A stretch of DNA of 31,810 nt from Pseudobowmanella sp964228145. GTDB taxonomy: Bacteria; Pseudomonadota; Gammaproteobacteria; Enterobacterales; Alteromonadaceae. The notes below the pieces were generated by a model that was not told where the DNA came from, ran no database searches, and saw only the letters and a list, made by a program, of their open reading frames with translations. Shown here one piece after another: positions 8,850 through 16,690 of this stretch. How positions within the stretch are numbered: the stretch's first letter is position 1; every line of letters starts with the position of its first letter. The stretch is taken from positions 1 through 31,810 of the forward strand of contig CAXQZJ010000142.1 in the NCBI GenBank assembly GCA_964228145.1, written 5' to 3'. Position numbers and translations under genes: made by a program.

Positions 8850-9995
8850 ATGACTGAACGTTTTTTTGCCAAAAAATTATTCGATGGTCAGCAATGGCAC
8901 CAGGATATGGTGATGGAAGTTGCCGATGGAAAGGTGAGTCGACTAGTGGAATTTTCCACCAGCGGTTGCACTGAGCAGCAATTAACCCGCCTATCAGAAC
9001 CCGTGGTGCCGGGCTTTGTCGATGTTCAGGTCAATGGCGGCGGCGGTAAGCTGTTTAATCAGGCGCCAAGCGCAAGTACTTTGCGTACTATGGTGAGCGG
9101 TCACGCTCAGTTTGGTACCACCGCCATGTTGCCCACCCTGATTACCGACAACATTGACACCATGCGTCAGGCTGCCGATGCGGTCTGTGAAGCAATTCAT
9201 GCCGACCAACCGGGTATTTTAGGGGTACACTTTGAGGGACCGCACTTAAGTGTACCCAAGCGCGGTATACACCCTGAGCAACAAGTTAGGCCCTTAAGTG
9301 ATGACGAGCTTAATGTATTTTGTCGCACTGATCTGGGTCATGTGTTGTTAACCGTTGCGCCGGAAAACGTGCCCGCCGATGTTATCCGTGAGTTGGTCAG
9401 CAAGGGAGTGAAAGTGTGCCTTGGCCACTCAAATGCGGATGCAGATACAGTACTGGCTGCGCTAGATGCAGGGGCAGATGGTTTTACTCACCTGTATAAT
9501 GCAATGTCAGGCTTACAGGGCCGCGCACCGGGCATGCTCGGGGCGGCTTTCTACCGTGATGACGCATATTGCGGACTGATTGCTGACTATCACCACGTCA
9601 GTCAACTAGGCTGTCAGCTGGCATTCAAAATTAAGGGGCATAAGCGGGTGATGTTAGTCACCGATGCCATGGCCCACGTGGGCAGCGATCTTGTCGATAT
9701 GGATTATCTTGATACGCAAATTTTGCGTGACGGTACCAAACTGACTTTGCCGGACGGCACACTAGCGGGCTCTGCTTTGGATATGGCATCGGCAGTTAAA
9801 AACGCGGTCGCTATGGGGGCCTCTTTGGAACATGCGCTGATCATGGCGAGCCGAACACCAGCCAATTACCTTAACAATAAGCAAATTGGTCACCTTCGTC
9901 CGGGCGCTAACGCTGATTTTATTACTCTGTCTGATACCTTTAACGTGTCACAAACCTATATTAGTGGAACGTTAGTTCACAACAAAAATAATTAA
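8850..9995 (+). CDS. nagA: N-acetylglucosamine-6-phosphate deacetylase
   Basis: NagA removes acetate from N-acetylglucosamine-6-phosphate in the cytoplasm, giving the substrate of the preceding deaminase. The 381-residue amidohydrolase shows the DVQVNGGGG entry strand, the metal-site Glu129 (HFEGPHLS), His193 (GHSNADAD), His214 (THLYNAMS), a substrate-site His near 249 (DYHHVS) and the catalytic Asp272 (TDAM). Length and motifs match the family. It begins 8 bases after nagB-II and ends 14 bases before nagP, consistent with one transcript. Confidence 0.96.
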   Translation: MTERFFAKKLFDGQQWHQDMVMEVADGKVSRLVEFSTSGCTEQQLTRLSEPVVPGFVDVQVNGGGGKLFNQAPSASTLRTMVSGHAQFGTTAMLPTLITDNIDTMRQAADAVCEAIHADQPGILGVHFEGPHLSVPKRGIHPEQQVRPLSDDELNVFCRTDLGHVLLTVAPENVPADVIRELVSKGVKVCLGHSNADADTVLAALDAGADGFTHLYNAMSGLQGRAPGMLGAAFYRDDAYCGLIADYHHVSQLGCQLAFKIKGHKRVMLVTDAMAHVGSDLVDMDYLDTQILRDGTKLTLPDGTLAGSALDMASAVKNAVAMGASLEHALIMASRTPANYLNNKQIGHLRPGANADFITLSDTFNVSQTYISGTLVHNKNN

Positions 9996-10009
9996 AACAA
10001 GGACGCAAC

Positions 10010-11341
10010 ATGCAAACCGAGACCCTACCCACAAGCAACAAACCCAGCGTTTTGCTGCCCATGGCCATCATTGGTACATTGTTTTTCATCTTTGGCTTTA
10101 TTACCTGGCTAAACAGTGCTTTGGTACCCTTTTTACAAATCGTCTGCGATTTGAACGAAGTGGAAGCCATAATGATCGCTTCTACTTTCTATTTCGCTTA
10201 CGTGGTGATGGCACTACCAATGTCTTACATTCTGGACAAAATTGGTTATCGCCCGTCAATGTCGTTGGGATTGGTGATGATGGCTGTAGGCTGTTTGCTT
10301 TACATCCCAGCAGCACAAGCGCAAACCTTTGCCATATTTCTTGTCGCTCAGTTTATTTTAGGTAGTGGCTTAACCATACTGCAAACCGCATCCAACCCTT
10401 ACGTGGTCAAAGTCGGTCCGGAAGAAACTGCTGCGGTGCGTATCTCGATCATGGGCATTCTGAATAAGTTTGCAGGCTTTTTAGCCCCCATGATTTTTTC
10501 TGCTTTAGTATTAGGCGATTTTAATAATGTCACGCCCCAAGCGATTGCAGCCTTGTCTGAGGCGGAGCGTCAGTTACAAATTGAAAGCATGGCCAATGGC
10601 TTAATTGTTCCTTATATCGGCATGGCCATTGCGCTGGTTGTTCTAGCCGCTGGTCTGTTTAAATCAGGGTTGCCAGAATTAGATTTAACTGCCGAAACAA
10701 CAACAGAGGTGACAGAAGAAAGCGCCACCGGTTCGGCAACCAGCGTTTGGCACTTTCCACACCTTATTTTGGGTGTGGCTACCCTGTTTGTTTATGTCGG
10801 CGTTGAAGTAATTGCGGGTGATGCAATCGGCCTGTTTGGCAACCGGCTTAATCTCCCCAATGCCACCGTATTAGGGTCTTACACCATGGCCTTTATGGTT
10901 ATCGGCTACATCGTCGGACTGTTAGTCATTCCACGATTAGTAACACAACGCACCGCACTGGCAATATCCGCTGTATTGGGTATCTCACTTTCGATCGGGA
11001 TTGTTTATGCCGATTCAACCCAATTCACAATTGCGTCAGTGTTATGGGGCTGGACTGGTGCAGACCTGGTTCCTGATACCATAGCGCTTATTGCCTTATT
11101 GGGTTTCGCCAACGCGATTGTCTGGCCAGCTGTTTGGCCATTAGCCCTACAAGGACTAGGACGTTTTACCGCCCAAGGCTCTGCGTTACTCATTATGGGT
11201 ATCGCCGGTGGCGCAGTGCTGCCATTAGTCTATAGTGCTATATCTGAGGCTTTCGACCCACAAAGCGCCTACTGGATGATGCTACCCTGCTATCTGTTTA
11301 TCTTCTATTACGCATTAATCGGCAGCAAAGTCAGCCGATAG
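10010..11341 (+). CDS. nagP: NagP-type MFS sugar transporter (FucP/GluP family)
   Basis: A 443-residue major facilitator with about 12 hydrophobic segments. It matches the fucose/glucose-galactose permease family, with FFIFGFITWLNSALVPFL in helix 1, DKIGYRPSM in the loop after helix 2 and QTASNPYVV in helix 4. A charged, threonine- and glutamate-rich central loop lies near residues 224-245. In Shewanella and related marine genera this family member, NagP, imports N-acetylglucosamine and replaces the phosphotransferase NagE. The operon position after nagA supports that substrate. Because import would not phosphorylate the sugar, an N-acetylglucosamine kinase is needed; none is in the window. 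Confidence 0.88.
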   Translation: MQTETLPTSNKPSVLLPMAIIGTLFFIFGFITWLNSALVPFLQIVCDLNEVEAIMIASTFYFAYVVMALPMSYILDKIGYRPSMSLGLVMMAVGCLLYIPAAQAQTFAIFLVAQFILGSGLTILQTASNPYVVKVGPEETAAVRISIMGILNKFAGFLAPMIFSALVLGDFNNVTPQAIAALSEAERQLQIESMANGLIVPYIGMAIALVVLAAGLFKSGLPELDLTAETTTEVTEESATGSATSVWHFPHLILGVATLFVYVGVEVIAGDAIGLFGNRLNLPNATVLGSYTMAFMVIGYIVGLLVIPRLVTQRTALAISAVLGISLSIGIVYADSTQFTIASVLWGWTGADLVPDTIALIALLGFANAIVWPAVWPLALQGLGRFTAQGSALLIMGIAGGAVLPLVYSAISEAFDPQSAYWMMLPCYLFIFYYALIGSKVSR

Positions 11342-11350
11342 CACCCTTTC

Positions 11351-11370
11351 GCCCGCAAAACTTTGCGGGC
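11351..11370 (+). terminator. Inverted repeat after nagP, possible terminator
   Basis: GCCCGCAAA and TTTGCGGGC form a perfect 9-base-pair stem with a 2-base spacer, 9 bases after the nagP stop. Its position suggests the end of the nag operon. No run of T follows, so it may be a weak terminator or an mRNA-stabilising hairpin. Confidence 0.45.
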
Positions 11371-11394
11371 ATCTTCGCTGATAAGACCAGTATT

Positions 11395-11425
11395 TTGCTG
11401 CTAAATAATGTTGCATCTCTATAAT
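11395..11425 (+). promoter_or_regulatory. Probable sigma-70 promoter of aroQ-accB-accC
   Basis: A perfect TATAAT (11420-11425) is preceded by TTGCTG (11395-11400), though with a long 19-base spacer. Transcription would start near 11432, giving a leader of roughly 110 bases before aroQ. That leader holds the inverted repeat listed next. Confidence 0.5.
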
Positions 11426-11445
11426 AGTCTTTAATTACTGAGCGA

Positions 11446-11506
11446 CTGTCGAAAAAACATGCAAAATCAGTAGCTAGCGCTCGCTTTTATACAGTTTTTT
11501 CGGCAG
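11446..11506 (+). promoter_or_regulatory. Long-stem inverted repeat in the aroQ leader
   Basis: Arms 11446-11458 (CTGTCGAAAAAAC) and 11494-11506 (GTTTTTTCGGCAG) pair at 12 of 13 positions, and the remaining pair is a tolerated G-U in RNA. The loop is 35 bases. A second pairing, GAGCG (11440-11444) with CGCTC (11478-11482), would cross the stem, giving a pseudoknot or a mutually exclusive fold. It lies between the predicted promoter and aroQ, so an attenuation or translational control element is possible. I do not recognise a named riboswitch or leader. Confidence 0.4.
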
Positions 11507-11540
11507 GATGGTTTTTTACCAACAAGATCGCAGCAAGATA

Positions 11541-11981
11541 GTGAATATTTTACTTATAAATGGACCAAATCTAAATTTACTCGGCACCCGTGAGCCTGAT
11601 ATTTATGGCTCACAGTCGCTGGATGACATCGTGACGCAGTTAACTCAACAGGCCCAGCACTTAAATTGTCAGTTAACACATCTGCAATCCAATGCTGAAC
11701 ACCAGATTATTGATGCCATCCACCAAGCCAAGGGCAAGCAGGATTTTATTATTATTAATCCCGCTGCCTATACCCATACCAGTATTGCGATTCGTGATGC
11801 TTTAGCGGGTGTTGCCATTCCATTTATTGAAGTTCACTTGAGCAATGTGCACCAACGGGAAGCGTTCAGACAGCACTCTTACCTGTCTGACATAGCAGAG
11901 GGTGTCATCTGTGGTTTTGGCGCTCAGGGATATGAATTCGCATTAATCGCTGCCAGTCGTTATCTGGCTCAAAAAATATAA
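11541..11981 (+). CDS. aroQ: Type II 3-dehydroquinate dehydratase
   Basis: AroQ dehydrates 3-dehydroquinate to 3-dehydroshikimate, the third step of the shikimate pathway, as a cytoplasmic dodecamer. With the GTG start at 11541 the protein is 146 residues, the usual family length, and begins NILLINGPNLNLLGTREP. Arg17, the catalytic Tyr22 (PDIYG), Asn73 (IINPAAYTHT) and His99 (EVHLSN) are present. An in-frame ATG at 11508 would add 11 unrelated residues and abuts the leader stem, so I prefer the GTG, although neither start has a strong ribosome site. It is followed 11 bases later by accB, an order common in Gammaproteobacteria. Confidence 0.95.
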   Translation: MNILLINGPNLNLLGTREPDIYGSQSLDDIVTQLTQQAQHLNCQLTHLQSNAEHQIIDAIHQAKGKQDFIIINPAAYTHTSIAIRDALAGVAIPFIEVHLSNVHQREAFRQHSYLSDIAEGVICGFGAQGYEFALIAASRYLAQKI

Positions 11982-11992
11982 GAGAGTTATGC

Positions 11993-12442
11993 ATGGATAT
12001 TCGTAAGATAAAGAAGCTGATTGAATTGGTAGAAGAGTCTGGTATTGCAGAGCTGGAAATTACTGAAGGCGAAGAGTCGGTACGTATTCATCGTGGTACG
12101 TCTGCTTCGGCACCAGTGCAATACAGCGCACCAGTAGCAGCAGCGCCAGCTCCCTTGCCTGCAGCAGCACCTGCTGCGGCGGCTGCACCAGTAACAGAGG
12201 AGGTCGCTGGCCATACCGTTAAGTCGCCAATGGTAGGCACCTTCTATCGTGCCCCTGCACCAGGCGCCAAAAACTTTGTTGAAGTCGGCCAGCAAGTTAA
12301 AGCGGGTGACCCATTGTGTATCGTTGAAGCGATGAAGATGATGAACCAGATTGAGGCAGACAAGTCAGGTAAAATCACCCAAATCCTGGTCGACAATCAG
12401 GAGCCTGTAGAATTTGATCAGCCCCTGTTCGTAATTGAATAA
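11993..12442 (+). CDS. accB: Biotin carboxyl carrier protein of acetyl-CoA carboxylase
   Basis: AccB carries the biotin that shuttles carboxylate between the biotin carboxylase AccC and the carboxyltransferase AccAD, the first committed step of fatty-acid synthesis. It has 149 residues. The N-terminal part (MDIRKIKKLIELVEESG) is family-typical. A proline/alanine-rich flexible linker spans about 36-68, and the C-terminal biotinyl domain has the EAMKMMN motif with the biotin-accepting Lys115. It sits between aroQ and accC in the same direction and is probably co-transcribed with both. Confidence 0.97.
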   Translation: MDIRKIKKLIELVEESGIAELEITEGEESVRIHRGTSASAPVQYSAPVAAAPAPLPAAAPAAAAAPVTEEVAGHTVKSPMVGTFYRAPAPGAKNFVEVGQQVKAGDPLCIVEAMKMMNQIEADKSGKITQILVDNQEPVEFDQPLFVIE

Positions 12443-12454
12443 GGCTGATTTAGC

Positions 12455-13801
12455 ATGTTGGATAAAGTCTTAATTGCAAACCGAGGCGAAATAGCGCTGC
12501 GCATTCTCCGCGCCTGTAAAGAGCTGGGAATAAAAACAGTCGCTGTTCACTCAACCGTAGATAGAAATCTGAAGCACGTTTTATTGGCTGACGAATCAAT
12601 CTGTATTGGCAAGCCTTCGGCGGCAGAAAGCTACCTGAATGTACCCCGCATCATTGCTGCTGCAGAAGTCACTAACTCTATCGCTATTCACCCTGGTTAC
12701 GGCTTTTTGGCAGAAAATGCTGACTTTGCTGAAATGGTCGAGAAGAGCGGTTTTGTGTTTATCGGTCCTAAAGCCGACACAATTCGCCTTATGGGCGATA
12801 AAGTATCCGCGATTAACGCGATGAAAAAAGCCGGTGTTCCCTGTGTACCCGGTTCCGACGGACCATTAGGTGATGACGAGGCAAAGAACAAAGCGATTGC
12901 TAAACGTATCGGTTACCCCATCATAGTTAAAGCAGCTGGTGGCGGTGGTGGACGTGGCATGCGCGTAGTGCGCAGTGAGTCTGAACTTGTTAAATCCATC
13001 GATATGACCAGGGCAGAAGCCGGGGCCGCGTTCGGCAACTCCATGGTTTATATGGAAAAGTTTCTTGAGAATCCGCGCCACGTTGAAATACAGGTATTGG
13101 CCGATGGCCAAGGCAATGCGATACATTTAGGTGAACGCGATTGCTCAATGCAACGACGTCACCAGAAAGTTGTGGAAGAAGCGCCGGCCCCTGGAATTAC
13201 CCCTGAAATGCGGGCCAAAATTGGTGAACGCTGCTGCCGGGCTTGTATCGAAATTGGATATCGTGGAGCAGGTACATTCGAGTTTTTGTATGAAAATGGC
13301 GAATTTTACTTTATCGAAATGAACACCCGTATTCAGGTAGAGCACCCTGTGTCTGAGATGATTACAGGTGTCGACCTGATTAAAGAGCAACTGCGTATCG
13401 CCGCCGGTCAGCCGTTATCCATCGACCAATCTCAGATTCAAATCCGTGGCCATGCCATTGAGTGTCGAATCAATGCAGAGGATCCGGAAAGCTTTATCCC
13501 CTCACCGGGAAAAATAAGTATGTTCCATTCGCCAGGCGGCTTGGGCGTACGTTGGGATTCGCACATTTACGCAGGTTATTCCGTGCCGCCAAACTATGAT
13601 TCTATGATTGGCAAACTCATCACCTATGGTGAGAGTCGTGACGTGGCCATCGCCAGAATGCGATTGGCATTAGACGAATTGGTGGTTGATGGGATAAAAA
13701 CCAATGTCCCATTGCAGCGCACGATTATGGCGGATGAAAATTTCCGCAACGGTGGCACTAACATCCACTATCTGGAAAAGAAACTCGGACTTCAGAAGTA
13801 A
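12455..13801 (+). CDS. accC: Biotin carboxylase subunit of acetyl-CoA carboxylase
   Basis: AccC uses ATP and bicarbonate to carboxylate the biotin on AccB. The 448-residue protein has the N-terminal pre-ATP-grasp domain (KVLIANRGEIALRILRACK), the glycine-rich ATP loop (KAAGGGGGRGMRVV) and the ATP-grasp metal and carboxylation motif EMNTRIQVEHPVSE, followed by the C-terminal domain with RGHAIECRINAEDP. Length and motifs are canonical. It starts 12 bases after accB, with AAGG upstream, and its operon ends at the strong terminator immediately after the stop. Confidence 0.98.
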   Translation: MLDKVLIANRGEIALRILRACKELGIKTVAVHSTVDRNLKHVLLADESICIGKPSAAESYLNVPRIIAAAEVTNSIAIHPGYGFLAENADFAEMVEKSGFVFIGPKADTIRLMGDKVSAINAMKKAGVPCVPGSDGPLGDDEAKNKAIAKRIGYPIIVKAAGGGGGRGMRVVRSESELVKSIDMTRAEAGAAFGNSMVYMEKFLENPRHVEIQVLADGQGNAIHLGERDCSMQRRHQKVVEEAPAPGITPEMRAKIGERCCRACIEIGYRGAGTFEFLYENGEFYFIEMNTRIQVEHPVSEMITGVDLIKEQLRIAAGQPLSIDQSQIQIRGHAIECRINAEDPESFIPSPGKISMFHSPGGLGVRWDSHIYAGYSVPPNYDSMIGKLITYGESRDVAIARMRLALDELVVDGIKTNVPLQRTIMADENFRNGGTNIHYLEKKLGLQK

Positions 13802-13803
13802 CC

Positions 13804-13830
13804 AAAAGCCCGCATACAGCGGGCTTTTTT
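13804..13830 (+). terminator. Rho-independent terminator of aroQ-accB-accC
   Basis: AAAAGCCCGC and GCGGGCTTTT form a GC-rich stem around the 5-base loop ATACA and run into six T residues. It lies 2 bases after the accC stop. The flanking A and T runs mean it could work in both directions. Confidence 0.92.
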
Positions 13831-13917
13831 AATTGGTGCTAAATTGACCATAATTTTAATCATCTCGTCTTATTGGGCCCTTTTTTTGATAAAAAAATTG
13901 GGGTTTGCAGGCTCCTT

Positions 13918-13975
13918 CTTAAATCTGTAAGGCTTCACCTTAAATTTGTATATATCAAAGGGTAAATTCTGTAAA
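13918..13975. repeat. Short imperfect direct repeats in an intergenic region
   Basis: The 250-base gap between accC and the acetyltransferase gene holds two copies of CTTAAAT(C/T)TGTA, at 13918-13929 and 13939-13950. They are 21 bases apart, about two helical turns, and a looser TAAATTCTGTA follows at 13963-13973. Such spacing could suit a dimeric regulator binding one face of the DNA. The region is A/T-rich, so chance is possible. I see nothing else convincing in this gap. Confidence 0.3.
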
Positions 13976-14081
13976 ACCAATATGATACGACTAGCCTTTA
14001 TCTCCATTGCTATTTTATGGGGCGAATTTCCTGAACTAGTCCATACTCAGCCATATCAGTAAATTGCTGGGCCTATATCTG

Positions 14082-14531
14082 ATGAAATCAATAATCAAAG
14101 AAATACCATTAGTTAAGGTTAAGCCGGTTAACTTCGCTAAAACACTTAAAATAAGGCAAAAAGTGTTAATGCCAACCTCACCGTTAGAACAATGTTTGCT
14201 GCCTAGCGATGATCAAGGCAGACATTTTGCTGGTTTTTTTGATACTCAGATGGTTTGTGTGGCGTCGGTTTTTCAGGAATCTGGCTGGCGGCTCAGAAAA
14301 TTTGCGACACTGCCAGAATTTCAGCGTCATGGTGTGGGCACTCAGGTCTTGCGCACTATTCTCGATGATTTGTCCCGACGCCATCGCGGGGAGTTGTTTT
14401 GGTGCGATGCCCGCCTGACGGCGATGGGGTTTTATCACAGGTTTGGATTACAGGAAAAGGGCGACCAGTTTGTTAAGCGCGGCGTAAAATACGTAAAAAT
14501 GTACAAGGTTCTGACCAGAATCCCAGAGTGA
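14082..14531 (+). CDS. GNAT family N-acetyltransferase
   Basis: A 149-residue protein of the Gcn5-related acetyltransferase fold, which moves an acetyl group from acetyl-CoA to an amine. The acetyl-CoA pyrophosphate-binding motif is visible as Q81-R-H-G-V-G86 within LPEFQRHGVGTQVL. The C-terminal WCDARLTAMGFYHRFGL, with GFY after an aromatic/acidic strand, is also GNAT-typical. The start at ATG 14082 is preferred over an in-frame TTG at 14064; ribosome sites are weak for both. The substrate cannot be told from sequence. It stands alone after the accC terminator. Confidence 0.85.
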   Translation: MKSIIKEIPLVKVKPVNFAKTLKIRQKVLMPTSPLEQCLLPSDDQGRHFAGFFDTQMVCVASVFQESGWRLRKFATLPEFQRHGVGTQVLRTILDDLSRRHRGELFWCDARLTAMGFYHRFGLQEKGDQFVKRGVKYVKMYKVLTRIPE

Positions 14532-14586
14532 TCTCATATCTCTATCACACTGTATTGTTTGGTTTAGGTGAATCACAGGAGTGCTT

Positions 14587-15123
14587 ATGTCTACCTCAAA
14601 ATTAACGCCAGGTTCTGTTTTCCCCTCAATTACCGTTGTCGATGAGCATCACACCCGACGAGAACTGGCTAGCTCAAACAATCAGAAAGCTTGGACTATG
14701 ATTGTTATATACCGCGGCAAACATTGTCCTATTTGTACTAAATATCTCAATAAGCTAGCGGGCTTCAAAGCCAGACTGGACTCGATGAATATTGACCTTA
14801 TCGCGGTGAGCGCAGATAGTCAGGAGCAACTTGAAGCGCATCAGCAGGATTTGGCGTTGAACTACCCCTTGGCATTCGGTCTGACGCTGGAACAAATGCA
14901 AACCCTAGGACTTTACATATCCACACCGCGCTCTGAACAAGAAACTGACCATTTGTTCGCAGAGCCCGCGCTTTTTATCGTCAATGATGAAGGCAAGCTG
15001 CATGTCGTAGATATTGCCAATAACCCGATGGTTCGCCCGGATTTGGAACAATTGGTGTCAGGACTCGAGTTTCTTAAGAATCCCGACAATAATTACCCAA
15101 TAAGAGGTACTTTCACTGAATAA
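14587..15123 (+). CDS. Peroxiredoxin-like (AhpC/TSA superfamily) protein
   Basis: A 178-residue thioredoxin-fold protein. The region IVIYRGKHCPICTKYL places Cys47 where peroxiredoxins carry the peroxidatic cysteine, with a second cysteine at 50, making a CPIC pair. The following segment (LIAVSADSQEQLEAHQQDL) and the late PALFIVNDEGKLHVVDIANNP strand fit the AhpC/TSA superfamily. It probably reduces peroxides or disulfides in the cytoplasm; no signal peptide is evident. The start is ATG 14587, with AGGAG five bases upstream, rather than the GTG at 14581. The physiological substrate is unknown. Confidence 0.85.
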   Translation: MSTSKLTPGSVFPSITVVDEHHTRRELASSNNQKAWTMIVIYRGKHCPICTKYLNKLAGFKARLDSMNIDLIAVSADSQEQLEAHQQDLALNYPLAFGLTLEQMQTLGLYISTPRSEQETDHLFAEPALFIVNDEGKLHVVDIANNPMVRPDLEQLVSGLEFLKNPDNNYPIRGTFTE

Positions 15124-15156
15124 CCTCTGAGCTAAGCGTCTCGGTTTGATTTCAAC

Positions 15157-15636
15157 ATGTCCGGGGCGCATACCCTTACTCCGTTATCGAGGATGAAGAC
15201 GTTGACAACACGCTCTAATAAAGTTTTGGTTATCTTGACCTATGCAGGTGCAGTTCCTTTTGTTATCAGCCTGTTGATGATGTGGCTGGGATTATCTTTA
15301 TGGATGGTTCCCGCCAGCAAGTTGTTTCTTAGCTACAGTGCCGTAATCAACGCCTTTATGGCTGGCAGTATGTGGGGTCGTCTGCTTCGAGAAGAGGCCA
15401 ATACACAACAAGCCGTACTTGCGGTGGTGAGCAACGCACTGGCCTTGATAGGTTGGGCGGCTTTGGCCCTGGACTCGGGCGTGCATGCCAGCGTAGTACT
15501 GTTATTCAGCTACCTGCTTATTTTAATTATCGACGTACTCAATCGCGCATCCTTGCCTGATTACTATTTACCACTTCGTCTTAAAATTACCGCTGCAGTG
15601 GTGTTGCTACACGGGTTATTTGCATGGACAGTGTAA
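15157..15636 (+). CDS. DUF3429-like four-helix membrane protein
   Basis: A 159-residue integral membrane protein with about four to five hydrophobic segments: near 22-46, 50-72, 83-103, 107-126 and 139-157. The TYAGAVPFVISLL start and SYSAVINAFMAGSMWG motif resemble the DUF3429 family, whose function is unknown. A second in-frame ATG at 15193 has GAGG abutting it, so translation may begin there. The last 13 bases overlap the next gene, a DCC-family thiol oxidoreductase. Family assignment is from recall and not certain. Confidence 0.78.
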   Translation: MSGAHTLTPLSRMKTLTTRSNKVLVILTYAGAVPFVISLLMMWLGLSLWMVPASKLFLSYSAVINAFMAGSMWGRLLREEANTQQAVLAVVSNALALIGWAALALDSGVHASVVLLFSYLLILIIDVLNRASLPDYYLPLRLKITAAVVLLHGLFAWTV

Positions 15637-16064
15637 CCAAGCCTAGGCTGACTATTTTTTACGATGGCAGCTGTCCTCTATGCGTCAATGAAATACGTCA
15701 TTTGGGGCGCCTTGACGAGTATGGCTTGCTGCGTTTTGCTGACATTCAACAAGTCGACTTCAACCTTGAATTTCCTTTCATCGACCGACAAGAAGCAAAT
15801 CGAATCTTATTAGCCCTTAATCAACACGGTAAAATAATTAAGGGGCTGGATGTGACCTACGAGGCATGGAATTTAGTCGGGCGAGGTTGGCTCGTTGCGC
15901 CTCTCACATGGCGCTGGCTGCGCTTTTTTGCCGACCCGGTTTATCTGTGGTTTGCCCGCAATCGTTACACCATTTCTGGTTTACTTACCGGACAGAGGCG
16001 GTGCCGCACTGGAGAGTCCCCCGCTAGAGAGTGCCGCACAGACAGCTGTCAACGGACAAACTGA
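15624..16064 (+). CDS. DCC family (DUF393) thiol-disulfide oxidoreductase-like protein
   Basis: A 146-residue protein of the DUF393/DCC family, named for the conserved DxxCPLC motif seen here as FYDGSCPLCVNEI near the N-terminus. The family is thought to have a thioredoxin-like fold and redox activity, but its substrates are unknown. The WFARNRYTISGLLTG motif near residue 112 is also family-typical. The last 25 residues contain three more cysteines (CRTG, ECRTDSC) and many arginines, and are likely a variable tail. It overlaps the preceding DUF3429-like gene by 13 bases, so the two are probably co-translated. It ends 5 bases from the convergent gene. Confidence 0.88.
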   Translation: MDSVTKPRLTIFYDGSCPLCVNEIRHLGRLDEYGLLRFADIQQVDFNLEFPFIDRQEANRILLALNQHGKIIKGLDVTYEAWNLVGRGWLVAPLTWRWLRFFADPVYLWFARNRYTISGLLTGQRRCRTGESPARECRTDSCQRTN

Positions 16065-16069
16065 ATGCA

Positions 16070-16525
16070 TTACATATCCTGGGCAGAATAGACATCAATA
16101 GATAAACGCTTTTTCTCTTCATTGATATGCGCTAACAAATTATCAAACAGGTCTTTAACCTTGTCGGTGTCCGCAGCACGGCTAAGTCCTGTGTACAACT
16201 CAGCAAAAAATTCATCCACGCAGAGGGCTAACGCAGCGACCCTTTCAATGGTCAGCGGCTCTCCGGGCTTCGCGCTCATACAGGTGTGAAGGTCAGTTTC
16301 GAGGTCAAACTGAACAAAGGTATTGAGCACACAATCACTGGCCTGTTCAACGTACCGAACCAGCTCTAACGCCAATTGTTTTTCATGATCCGCCAGAGTG
16401 GCCAGCAACATAGCACTGCGCTGCTCCGTACAGGCCATAGAGAGCGTTGAATAATACAGGCTCAACTCGCTATGCTGGTGCTGATTATGAACCAACCATT
16501 CGCCGACCGTAGAGAAGTTTTTCAT
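16070..16525 (-). CDS. Helical protein, possibly ferritin-like, of unknown function
   Basis: I do not recognise a named family. The 151-residue protein is predicted all-helical, with spaced acidic and histidine residues that recall the ferritin-like four-helix bundle: HNQHQHSELSLYYSTL near residue 14, LADHEKQLALELVRY near 44 and HINEEKKRL near the C-terminus. The second helix pair (about 85-115) has fewer candidate ligands, so a di-iron centre is only a possibility. No signal peptide is seen. It is transcribed convergently with the DCC-family gene and divergently from the PEP-CTERM gene. Confidence 0.7.
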   Translation of the reverse strand: MKNFSTVGEWLVHNQHQHSELSLYYSTLSMACTEQRSAMLLATLADHEKQLALELVRYVEQASDCVLNTFVQFDLETDLHTCMSAKPGEPLTIERVAALALCVDEFFAELYTGLSRAADTDKVKDLFDNLLAHINEEKKRLSIDVYSAQDM

Positions 16526-16690
16526 AAAGCCTCACGCTGTTTTAACTTGCTTAATACTATAGACACAAATTGTCCGAAAATAACCTTAGTTACCTCAAAT
16601 CAAGCAGTTAGTGTCATGATTTTTTACAACTCATCACCGAGTTAACGCTCCCTCTTTGATAACACCTTGTATTCCCTGAATATTTTATCT

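Noticed and set aside
12121..12205. A low-complexity repeat within accB.
   Set aside because: It encodes the proline/alanine linker normal for biotin carboxyl carrier proteins, not a separate repeat element.
13982..14062. A 26-codon open frame (MIRLAFISIAILWGEF...) just before the acetyltransferase gene.
   Set aside because: No ribosome site, and one tryptophan only, so it is not a convincing leader peptide. Chance in an A/T-rich gap is more likely.
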